NCBI GenBank assembly: GCA_012511425.1
Contig: JAAZGC010000101.1
Coordinates: 1-6,029, forward strand
Reading direction: 5' to 3'
Source: Clostridiales bacterium
Lineage (GTDB): Bacteria > Bacillota > Clostridia > Oscillospirales > CAG-272
DNA length: 6,029 nt
Shown here: positions 1 through 5,003 of the stretch, piece by piece
Layout: each line of letters starts with the position of its first letter
How positions within the stretch are numbered: position 1 is the stretch's first letter
Notes under the pieces: generated by a model
Told to the model about the DNA's origin: nothing
The model's database searches: none
Seen by the model: only the letters and a program-made list of their open reading frames with translations
Translations under genes and position numbers: made by a program

Positions 1-154
1 GAGATATAAGCGCCGCCGCCGTGTCTCCCGCGCGGAATCCGGTTTTTTCCTTCTCCGCCGCCGGAGAAGTATCCGCCGTCGGAGATGTAAACGCCGCCGC
101 TGTTTCCGATGTGTTAAAATCGGCAGTGTTTGTTATATTAGCCGGGTTGTTCAT
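1..154 (-). CDS. 5' end of an unidentified protein (truncated by window edge)
   Basis: An open frame begins with ATG at 154-152 and runs without a stop to the left window edge, giving 51 visible residues. It starts MNNPANITNTADFNTSETAA and continues into a Thr/Ser/Ala/Pro-rich stretch, then a charged patch (EKEKTGFRAGD) and TAAALIS at the edge. The start is well supported: a GAGGTG ribosome-binding site lies 6 nt upstream, and a consensus promoter with a palindromic operator lies just beyond. The visible part looks like a hydrophilic, low-complexity cytoplasmic leader, and the last residues could be entering a membrane helix. Some clostridial multi-pass membrane proteins begin this way, but that is a guess and I do not recognise the family. 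It is transcribed leftward and separated from the next gene by that gene's terminator. Confidence 0.75.
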   Translation of the reverse strand, partial: MNNPANITNTADFNTSETAAAFTSPTADTSPAAEKEKTGFRAGDTAAALIS

Positions 155-160
155 TATATT

Positions 161-166
161 CACCTC
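161..166 (-). promoter_or_regulatory. Ribosome-binding site of the left-edge gene
   Basis: GAGGTG on the minus strand lies 6 nt before the ATG at 154. Because the gene is cut by the window edge, this site and the promoter are the main support that the reading frame is real. Confidence 0.75.
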
Positions 167-170
167 ATGT

Positions 171-187
171 TTATCGTTAAACGATAA
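171..187. promoter_or_regulatory. Perfect 17-bp palindrome, candidate operator
   Basis: TTATCGTTAAACGATAA has two perfect 8-bp arms (171-178 and 180-187) around a single A. It lies directly downstream of the -10 box of the left-edge promoter and spans roughly -5 to +12 of the predicted transcript. A repressor bound here would block the transcription start. The form fits a dimeric helix-turn-helix regulator; I cannot name which. A role as an RNA hairpin is less likely because the arms are AT-rich and no U-run follows. Confidence 0.6.
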
Positions 188-188
188 T

Positions 189-217
189 ATTATACTACCA
201 AATTTATCGAAAGTCAA
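189..217 (-). promoter_or_regulatory. Sigma-70-type promoter of the left-edge gene
   Basis: On the minus strand, TTGACT (217-212), a 17-bp spacer and a perfect TATAAT (194-189) form a near-consensus promoter. The predicted start near 182 falls inside the palindrome at 171-187. This leaves a 5' leader of about 28 nt containing the GAGGTG ribosome-binding site. Confidence 0.85.
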
Positions 218-250
218 TAAACATTTTGTGAATTACGAAAAAAACGGCCG

Positions 251-287
251 AAAATAAAAAAACCGTCCCGCAAAAAGCGGGGCGGTT
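251..287 (-). terminator. Rho-independent terminator of the ConA-like surface protein gene
   Basis: The arms 261-271 and 277-287 (AACCGCCCCGC / GCGGGACGGTT on the minus strand) pair over 11 bp with one G-U wobble around a 5-nt loop. The transcript then reads TTTTTATTTT. It sits about 20 nt after the stop codon of the 308-1336 gene. No T-run follows on the plus side, so it works on the minus strand only. Confidence 0.88.
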
Positions 288-300
288 CGGAATAAAGAAT

Positions 301-396
301 TCGTCTGTTATCTTTTCTTTGCGATAACTGCGCTTCCGAAAGCGGCGGCAAGCGCAAGTATAACGATCGCCGCGGAGTTGCCGGTCTGAGCGGCGG
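301..396 (-). repeat. Copy 1 of a 96-bp identical 3' anchor module
   Basis: These bases match 1550-1645 without a single mismatch (the offset is 1249 throughout). The match covers the last 28 codons plus the stop of the ConA-like surface gene, two further coding bases, and 7 nt after the stop. It encodes the QTGN motif, hydrophobic helix and KKR tail. Identity ends abruptly at 397, where the two stalk regions diverge. Confidence 0.95.
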
Positions 397-1336
397 CAGC
401 AGGCGCTGCGGGAGCTGCTTCGGCAACGGGAGCCTCGGGAGCGGGCGTCTCGGCTTCGGCGGGAGCTTCTTCAGCCGGAGCTTCGGCGGCAGGGGCTTCC
501 TCGGTCACAAGAGAAGCCGTGTCGGGCTCAACTCCGGTGCCTGCCCAGATAATAAGGTTGTCGAAATCAGCCTTGAGCATGGTCGAAGACTTGAATGCAA
601 TGGCGTATGCGTTTATGCTGCCCCATTGATCCTGATTTTTAACCATCTCGGAAACCTTGGTGCCGTTTACATAAACGGTCGGACCTTTTTCTTTAGACAT
701 TTCGACCCGAACAGTGAAAGTAATGTCCTTTAATGAATATTCGTTTTCATCGAAGTCAATGCCGAATACCGTCTTGCACATTCCGGTATCCGAAGTGTCT
801 CCCATCGGGACTTCGTCATCGCTGTAATGAGTCCAATCGCTGTCGTGGCGTATCTGGTTATAGCCGTCGCCGCGGAAGCGGACATCGACGGTGTTGTAGT
901 TGTTCATACCGTCATAGTTGCAAAGCAGCGAAAGATACCGGTATGTGTTTCCGGCTTCGCGGTAGGTTGCTTCGTACTGATAGCTGTAATCACCGGAGCA
1001 GAAATTCTTAAGGTAATCAGAATCCATGATCACGGCGTATGAGTCGGATGATTCGCCTACGGTTTCATCAAGATTGTCAATATGGAGCTGCCCGTTCTCG
1101 ATTGTCATTACGGCGGTGCAGGTTTTGAAGCCCTCGCTCTTTGTCCAGCCGAGCGACTGCAGTGTTGAGTCTGTATCGGTATCGGAAGCGTTGTCGAAGT
1201 TTTCGAAATAGATTATTGTTCCCGGAGCGAGATTTGCGTCAGGCGCATCGCCGAAAATCTTCCCCGCACTGATTGAGGAAGCCAGCAAAGCCGCGACCAA
1301 TAGCGTTAAAAGAATTGAACATAAGATTTTTCTCAT
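308..1336 (-). CDS. Secreted cell-surface protein with ConA/LamG-like domain and LPXTG-like anchor
   Basis: This is a 342-residue exported protein. Residues 1-24 form a signal peptide (MRKILCSILLTLLVAALLA core, likely cut after SISA). Residues about 38-268 look like a concanavalin-A/LamG-type beta-sandwich: a YFENFDN opening, SYQYEATY, VDVRFRGDG, a late YVNGTKVSE hairpin, then YAIAF and ADFDNLIIWAG as closing strands. This fold often binds sugars, but no catalytic residues can be identified. Four cysteines (73, 113, 139, 187) lie in the exported part. Residues about 275-316 are a Pro/Ala/Glu-rich stalk. The end is AAQTGN, a hydrophobic segment at about 321-338, and KKR, resembling a sortase sorting signal but lacking the usual LP. 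GAGGT lies 7 nt before the ATG. The gene has its own promoter and terminator. The family call rests on fold-like pattern only; function is unknown. Confidence 0.88.
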   Translation of the reverse strand: MRKILCSILLTLLVAALLASSISAGKIFGDAPDANLAPGTIIYFENFDNASDTDTDSTLQSLGWTKSEGFKTCTAVMTIENGQLHIDNLDETVGESSDSYAVIMDSDYLKNFCSGDYSYQYEATYREAGNTYRYLSLLCNYDGMNNYNTVDVRFRGDGYNQIRHDSDWTHYSDDEVPMGDTSDTGMCKTVFGIDFDENEYSLKDITFTVRVEMSKEKGPTVYVNGTKVSEMVKNQDQWGSINAYAIAFKSSTMLKADFDNLIIWAGTGVEPDTASLVTEEAPAAEAPAEEAPAEAETPAPEAPVAEAAPAAPAAAAQTGNSAAIVILALAAAFGSAVIAKKR

Positions 1337-1380
1337 AATAATACCTCGTTAATCTGTTCTTTTGGCCAAATGACCTTATA

Positions 1381-1409
1381 ATAATAACATAAAGATGTGA
1401 TTTTGTCAA
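1381..1409 (-). promoter_or_regulatory. Sigma-70-type promoter of the ConA-like surface protein gene
   Basis: On the minus strand, a perfect TTGACA (1409-1404), a 17-bp spacer and TATTAT (1386-1381) precede the 1336 start. The predicted transcript starts near 1374 and has a leader of about 38 nt. A 10-bp perfect palindrome, TTTGGCCAAA (1361-1370), lies at about +5 to +14 and could be an operator. The CBM9-like gene upstream ends in its own hairpin, so this promoter defines a separate transcription unit. Confidence 0.82.
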
Positions 1410-1495
1410 TGCTTGAATTCTGCGAACCCTGAATTATCTTATAATAATACTGCTGTTAATATAAAATGTTTATTTTTAAAAAAATATAAAGGGAT

Positions 1496-1533
1496 ATGAA
1501 GAAAATCCGCCCTGCTTTCTGCGGGGCGGATTT
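1496..1533 (-). terminator. Rho-independent terminator of the CBM9-like surface protein gene
   Basis: The arms 1503-1515 and 1521-1533 pair over 13 bp with one G-U wobble around a 5-nt loop. On the minus strand the stem reads AAATCCGCCCCGC then GCAGGGCGGATTT, followed by TCTTCAT. The U-run is short and interrupted, but the stem is strong and correctly placed about 24 nt after the stop. Its GC core (GCGGGGCGG on the plus strand) is the same as in the terminator at 251-287. Confidence 0.78.
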
Positions 1534-1549
1534 CTTGTGAGTATTGTTA

Positions 1550-1645
1550 TCGTCTGTTATCTTTTCTTTGCGATAACTGCGCTTCCGAAAGCGGCGGCAA
1601 GCGCAAGTATAACGATCGCCGCGGAGTTGCCGGTCTGAGCGGCGG
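1550..1645 (-). repeat. Copy 2 of the 96-bp identical 3' anchor module
   Basis: This is the second copy of the block at 301-396, at the 3' end of the CBM9-like gene and including 7 nt after its stop codon. Every base matches, including all third codon positions, although the rest of the two genes is unrelated. Confidence 0.95.
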
Positions 1646-2393
1646 GAGCTGCGGCTTCGGGCGCCGGTTCGGCAACCGGTGCGGGAGCTTCAGGCTCGGG
1701 AGCCGGTTCGGGCGCCGGCGGCTCTGTTTCCGGCGGCTCCGTCTCGATAACGGGAGGAAGTGCTTCCTTATCCGAAAGCGTGTAAGTGAAGTCACATGTC
1801 TGAGTGCCGGAGGCGGCTCCGTTCTGGTAGTCCTCGGTTACGATATCATTGATCTGAAGGGAGGAATCGAAGGTGCGCCCGGCGGCGAGATTGTTGAGCG
1901 GAAGTGCGACTTCGACAACATAGCCGGTGCCGTCGGGTTTTTTGGCTTCGGCGTGCTTTGATTTGTCGAAATCGAATGCGGTGCTGCCGTCACCGTCTCC
2001 GCCGAGGAAGAAGTCGCCGTCCCAGGATGCGTGAACCTTAAAGACGAGATCTTCATCGGTGAACCAGAGCTCGGCGGAGTCCTGCTGCCATCCTCCTTCC
2101 TCGATGGAAGGCAGTATGGTGGAGTCGGTAACATCGACGGCAACGTAAAGATAGCTTGTGTCCCAGAGGAAATAAACCGTACCGGTGGTATCGGTTCCCT
2201 CGCAGTCGCCCCAGATATAGAAGTTGGGGTTGTCGAGGGTTGCGGAGGCGGACTGGGTGTATATCTCATCCAGAACGCCGTCAAGGACAGGCGTGCCCTT
2301 CAAAACCTCGCCGGATATCTGCCCGGCAAAAGAGGGAAGGAGCAGAACCGCTAAAATCAGGGCAGCTGCGGTGATTGCAAGAAGTCTTTTCAT
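1557..2393 (-). CDS. Secreted cell-surface protein with CBM9-like carbohydrate-binding domain
   Basis: This 278-residue exported protein has a signal peptide at 1-23 (MKRLLAITAAALILAVLLLP, probably cut after SFA). Residues about 30-205 match the pattern of family 9 carbohydrate-binding modules: GTPVLDGVLDEIY near the start, then TVYFLWDTSYLYVAVDVTD, QDSAELWF, YVVEVALPL and LQINDI. Such modules bind glycan ends. No catalytic domain is present, so it is a stand-alone binding or display protein. Residues about 212-252 form a Pro/Glu/Ala stalk with repeated PPETEPPAPEPAPEPE units. Residues 253-278 are the QTGN, hydrophobic helix and KKR tail shared with the 308-1336 protein. Ribosome-binding site GGAGGT lies 9 nt before the ATG. 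It sits in its own transcription unit (promoter 2441-2469, hairpin 1503-1533). Its true ligand is unknown. Confidence 0.9.
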   Translation of the reverse strand: MKRLLAITAAALILAVLLLPSFAGQISGEVLKGTPVLDGVLDEIYTQSASATLDNPNFYIWGDCEGTDTTGTVYFLWDTSYLYVAVDVTDSTILPSIEEGGWQQDSAELWFTDEDLVFKVHASWDGDFFLGGDGDGSTAFDFDKSKHAEAKKPDGTGYVVEVALPLNNLAAGRTFDSSLQINDIVTEDYQNGAASGTQTCDFTYTLSDKEALPPVIETEPPETEPPAPEPAPEPEAPAPVAEPAPEAAAPAAQTGNSAAIVILALAAAFGSAVIAKKR

Positions 2394-2402
2394 GTCAGAT
2401 AA

Positions 2403-2408
2403 ACCTCC
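2403..2408 (-). promoter_or_regulatory. Ribosome-binding site of the CBM9-like gene
   Basis: GGAGGT on the minus strand is nearly full anti-16S complementarity, 9 nt before the ATG at 2393. It confirms the start and the full signal peptide. Confidence 0.85.
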
Positions 2409-2440
2409 GTTTCGTTTTTTACATTATTGCGGTGAAGTTA

Positions 2441-2469
2441 ATTCTAACATAATGCAAATTAAAAATCAA
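2441..2469 (-). promoter_or_regulatory. Promoter of the CBM9-like surface protein gene
   Basis: On the minus strand, TTGATT (2469-2464), a 17-bp spacer and TAGAAT (2446-2441) with an extended TGT just before the -10 box. The predicted start near 2434 gives a leader of about 41 nt containing the GGAGGT site. Confidence 0.75.
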
Positions 2470-2654
2470 TGGGCAATTCAAACAAATCGTTGCCCTCAAT
2501 ATACACATAATGCACAAACTATTTATAAAAATACGATTATGATTGTAAAAGTTATCGGAATGAAGAACTTCGGGCAGTTTTTGCGATGATTTCCGGGTTT
2601 TTCGGCCTTTGTGTTAACATATGGTTCATTTGTTTCCCATCGTCGAAAAACATC

Positions 2655-2671
2655 ATTGACTTTCACTGACT
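2655..2671 (+). promoter_or_regulatory. Degenerate CtsR box over the ctsR promoter
   Basis: ATTGACT-TTC-ACTGACT is a tandem heptad with a 3-bp spacer. Reverse-complemented it reads AGTCAGT-GAA-AGTCAAT. Against the published CtsR operator (RGTCAAA-NAN-RGTCAAA) the half sites score 5/7 and 6/7, and the spacer keeps its central A. It covers the -35 box (2656-2661), as expected for repression. Its place in front of ctsR itself indicates autoregulation. The two mismatches in one half may mean weaker binding. Confidence 0.72.
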
Positions 2672-2684
2672 TAGGGTGTATAAT
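2656..2684 (+). promoter_or_regulatory. Promoter of the ctsR-murQ-methyltransferase operon
   Basis: TTGACT (2656-2661), a 17-bp spacer and a perfect TATAAT (2679-2684). The expected start near 2691 gives a leader of about 25 nt to the ATG at 2716. This rules out the in-frame upstream ATG at 2611, which would lie before the promoter. Confidence 0.88.
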
Positions 2685-2715
2685 ATTTGAAGAAAAAAGA
2701 AAGGCGGGACGCGGC

Positions 2716-3153
2716 ATGGGTATTTCCGACAGAATAGCCGAAATCCTCGAGCAGATGCTCGAATCGGAAGGCGGGCTGCTGGTCATCCGCCGCAACGATT
2801 TTGCGGCGAAGGTCGGCTGTGCGCCGAGTCAGATAAATTACGTAATCGGCTCGAGATTCACCCCCGAGAGGGGCTATCTCGTCGAAAGCCGGCGCGGCGG
2901 CAGCGGCTATGTGAGGATAATCCGCCGGAAGATCTGTGCGGATGAGTATCTGATGCACTTTTTCTGCGCCATCGGCGACGAAATAAACGAAAAAGCCGCC
3001 GCGGCTTATATCGACAACCTCGACGGCGCCGGTTTTATCACCCGGCGGGAACGAAAACTGATGCTGATCGCGGTTTACGCCGCCCCGGACGACGCAAGCC
3101 GCGCCGATCTGATGCGCCGCCTCGTCCTTGCGGTCATGAAAGAGAACGAATAA
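2716..3153 (+). CDS. ctsR: Transcriptional repressor CtsR (heat-shock/protein quality control)
   Basis: This 145-residue protein matches CtsR, the Firmicute repressor of clp protease and chaperone genes. The N-terminal winged helix-turn-helix has the family signature: MGISDRIAEILEQML, RRNDFAAKVGCAPSQINYVI (25-44), SRFTPERGYLVESRRGGSGY (46-65). The C-terminal half (about 73-145) is the helical dimerisation domain. In B. subtilis the wing contains a four-glycine loop that senses heat; here it is GGSG (61-64), one glycine replaced by serine. Arginines 59-60 sit in the DNA-binding wing. The start at 2716 fits family length and the promoter; AAAGG lies 11 nt upstream, a rather weak and distant site. 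An overlapping CtsR box implies self-repression. The usual followers mcsA, mcsB and clpC are absent; murQ follows after 79 nt with no terminator. Confidence 0.93.
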   Translation: MGISDRIAEILEQMLESEGGLLVIRRNDFAAKVGCAPSQINYVIGSRFTPERGYLVESRRGGSGYVRIIRRKICADEYLMHFFCAIGDEINEKAAAAYIDNLDGAGFITRRERKLMLIAVYAAPDDASRADLMRRLVLAVMKENE

Positions 3154-3232
3154 AGTGCAGTCTTTCGCAAACTCCCGCCAAATATCCCGTGAGACGAAAA
3201 ACACCTGTGAATAAATATACGAGGCGACATAA

Positions 3233-4066
3233 ATGTCAGACCGCTCACCGCTGAAAACCGAAGCGCGCAACCCGCGCACCATGAATCTTGATAAAGCGCC
3301 GCCGATTGAGCTTGTCCGGATGCTGAACGAAGAAAGCCGCCGCGCCGTTGAAGCGGTCGCCGCGACGGAAAGAGAGATTGCCGAAGCGATAGAACGCATC
3401 ACCGATGGGATGTCGCGCGGCGGGCGGCTTATCTATGTCGGCGCCGGAACATCGGGACGGCTGGGCGCCCTCGACGCCGCCGAATGCCCTCCGACTTTCG
3501 GCGTCGGTTATGACAGGGTAGTTGCCTTGATGGCAGGAGGGGAGAAGGCGTTTTTCAAAGCCGCCGAGGGTGCCGAAGACGACGCCTCTGCGGGACGGGG
3601 AGATATCGCCGCCCTGGGTATAACCGCCGACGATTCTGTTATCGGTATATCCGCCGCCGGAGGGGCGAAATACGTCATTGCGGCGGTGGAATACGCCGCC
3701 GGATGCGGAGCCTTTACCGCGGCTGTAGTCTGCAACCCCGGCACACCGCTCGGCGCCGCCGCTTCGCTTACGATTTTCGCCGATACCGGGGCAGAAGCGC
3801 TGACCGGCTCGACGCGGCTGAAAGCCGGAACCGCGCAGAAGCTGATACTCAACTCGATTTCGACCGGAGTTATGGCGCGGCTCGGCTATGTTTACGAAAA
3901 CATGATGATAAACGTAAAGCCGACAAACGAAAAGCTGCTTCGGCGCGCCGCCGGCATAGCGGCGGAACTCTCCGGCAACTCTCTTGACGAAGCATTTGCG
4001 GCTGTCAAAGCCGAGGGAAGCGTAATGGCTGCAATAGAACGGCTGAAAGGCAGGACTAAACTTTGA
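3233..4066 (+). CDS. murQ: N-acetylmuramic acid 6-phosphate etherase MurQ
   Basis: MurQ cleaves the lactyl ether of MurNAc-6-phosphate to give GlcNAc-6-phosphate and D-lactate, a cytoplasmic step in reuse of peptidoglycan. The 277-residue protein shows the family opening TEARNP.TMNLDK (9-21), the SIS-fold phosphosugar loop YVGAGTSGRLG (68-78), DAAECPPTFG with Glu84, and AEGAEDD with Glu115; these two glutamates correspond to the catalytic pair known in the E. coli enzyme. TGSTRLKAGTAQKLILN (191-207) and VKPTNEKL (228-235) are also typical. Two things are odd. The usual ASGRTPYV motif reads AAGGAKYV (141-148). The C-terminal helical domain stops after AAIERLKG, roughly 20-25 residues shorter than usual. 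GAGG lies 8 nt before the ATG. It follows ctsR and overlaps the methyltransferase gene. Identification is firm; full activity is inferred. Confidence 0.93.
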   Translation: MSDRSPLKTEARNPRTMNLDKAPPIELVRMLNEESRRAVEAVAATEREIAEAIERITDGMSRGGRLIYVGAGTSGRLGALDAAECPPTFGVGYDRVVALMAGGEKAFFKAAEGAEDDASAGRGDIAALGITADDSVIGISAAGGAKYVIAAVEYAAGCGAFTAAVVCNPGTPLGAAASLTIFADTGAEALTGSTRLKAGTAQKLILNSISTGVMARLGYVYENMMINVKPTNEKLLRRAAGIAAELSGNSLDEAFAAVKAEGSVMAAIERLKGRTKL

Positions 4067-4893
4067 GAAAAGAAAATCTGTCGGTTGACCTATCCCTTTT
4101 TGAAGGTATGGTTTCGGTCCGCGCGGTAATCCGCTCGCTTGAAAGCGAAAGAGACGGAGGCGCACCGGCGCGGAAAATCGAGCGGATATATTACGACCGC
4201 GCAAAAGAAGAAAAAACGCCGAAAGAGCTTGCCTGGCTGCGTCGGCGCGCCGACGAATTCGGCTTTCGGATCGAGCTTGTCCCGAGGGAAGTAATCGACG
4301 CGGCGGCCATCGGCACCAGCCACGGCGGTGTGCTTGCCTTCTGCGCCGACCGGGAATTTTTGACGCTCTCGGCGGAATTGCTGCCGGAAGACGGCTTGTT
4401 TTTCATGATAGACGGCATCGAAGACCCGTATAACTACGGTTACGCAATCCGATCGATCTATGCCGCGGGAGCCGACGGCCTTATCCTTTCGCCGCGAAGC
4501 TGGATGACGGCTGCGGGAACTGTCTGCCGCGCATCGGCCGGGGCGAGCGAGCTTATCCCGATGTATCTTTGTCCGGAAGCCCGCATTCTGGGCGAAGACG
4601 GCATTTTAAGAGACGTTCCGGACGACCGGGAGGCGCTGCGGCTGATGAAAAAATCCGGATATAAGATCATCGGTGCGGATATCGATAATTCTGTCTCTGT
4701 CTGGGACGCAAGCCTGACTCGCCCGCTGCTGCTCGTCGTCGGCGGGGAAAAGCGCGGGATTAAGAAGCGCCTCCGCCCGGAGCTTGACCTCATCGTTCGC
4801 CTCGATTACGGCCGCGAATTCGGAGAAGCGCTCTCCGCCGCCTCCGCCGCTTCGGTGCTCGCCTTTGAAGTGCTGAGACAGAACCGAATATAA
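4063..4893 (+). CDS. SpoU/TrmH-family RNA methyltransferase
   Basis: This 276-residue protein has the architecture of 2'-O-ribose RNA methyltransferases: an N-terminal substrate-binding region (about 1-105, with SHGGV at 86-90) and a C-terminal SPOUT knot domain. Motif 1 is DGIEDPYNYGYAIRS (117-131) with the family Asn124, Gly126 and catalytic-type Arg130. Motif 2 is LLLVVGGEKRGI (222-233). Motif 3, usually SLNVSVAAA, reads ALSAASAAS (256-264), so the normal Ser and Asn are replaced by Ala and Ser. I recall similar sequences from other clostridia, so this is probably a subfamily trait. The TTG start overlaps the murQ stop by 4 bp (TTGA), with AGGA 7 nt upstream, suggesting coupled translation. 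The next ATG (4108) would drop the conserved-looking N-terminus and has no usable ribosome-binding site. The target RNA is unknown. Confidence 0.88.
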   Translation: MRKENLSVDLSLFEGMVSVRAVIRSLESERDGGAPARKIERIYYDRAKEEKTPKELAWLRRRADEFGFRIELVPREVIDAAAIGTSHGGVLAFCADREFLTLSAELLPEDGLFFMIDGIEDPYNYGYAIRSIYAAGADGLILSPRSWMTAAGTVCRASAGASELIPMYLCPEARILGEDGILRDVPDDREALRLMKKSGYKIIGADIDNSVSVWDASLTRPLLLVVGGEKRGIKKRLRPELDLIVRLDYGREFGEALSAASAASVLAFEVLRQNRI

Positions 4894-4898
4894 AAAAG

Positions 4899-4932
4899 AA
4901 CGGAAGCCTCTTTGATAAAGCTTCCGTTTTTT
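4899..4932 (+). terminator. Rho-independent terminator at the end of the ctsR operon
   Basis: ACGGAAGC (4900-4907) pairs with GCTTCCGT (4920-4927) around a 12-nt loop, followed by a run of T to 4932. An A-run (4892-4897) on the other side gives a U-run on the minus strand too. The hairpin may therefore also stop leftward transcripts from nagA, which lacks a clear hairpin of its own. Confidence 0.88.
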
Positions 4933-5003
4933 AATACAAGTCCGGATTTTATGACGCAAATCAGAATACTATAAAGAAAACTGATCAACTGGCGGGGACT
5001 CAG

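Larger units (their letters stand above)
2394..2715. other. Divergent intergenic region between the CBM9-like gene and ctsR
   Basis: This 322-bp AT-rich spacer carries the leftward promoter of the surface-protein gene (2441-2469) and the rightward promoter of ctsR (2656-2684). Upstream of the leftward -35 box are an inverted repeat, GGGCAA (2471-2476) with TTGCCC (2490-2495), and two copies of ACATAATGCA (2447-2456 and 2505-2514), the first abutting the -10 box. I see no convincing gene or structured RNA in 2515-2654. Confidence 0.7.

Noticed and set aside
1430..1470. Second promoter for the ConA-like gene (TTAACA with GATAAT)
   Set aside because: The spacer is only 15 bp, the stretch is generally AT-rich, and a much better promoter lies at 1381-1409.
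1547..1795. Minus-strand ORF sharing a peptide with another at 214-426
   Set aside because: Both are out-of-frame readings of the shared 96-bp anchor module; the likeness comes from the DNA repeat.
2611..2715. N-terminal extension of CtsR from an ATG at 2611
   Set aside because: The extension contains the promoter and CtsR box, has no family-like sequence, and the family start MGISDRIAE fits the ATG at 2716.
3154..3232. Terminator or separate promoter between ctsR and murQ
   Set aside because: No strong hairpin, U-run or -35/-10 pair is visible, only a ribosome-binding site for murQ.
2671..3402. 243-codon minus-strand ORF across ctsR and murQ
   Set aside because: It runs antisense through ctsR, its promoter and the murQ start; no family features.
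3245..4204. 319-codon minus-strand ORF opposite murQ
   Set aside because: It is antisense to a clear murQ, has Arg/Gly-rich sequence typical of a GC-rich shadow frame, and no ribosome-binding site.
4606..4959. 117-codon minus-strand ORF
   Set aside because: It is antisense to the methyltransferase and crosses its terminator.
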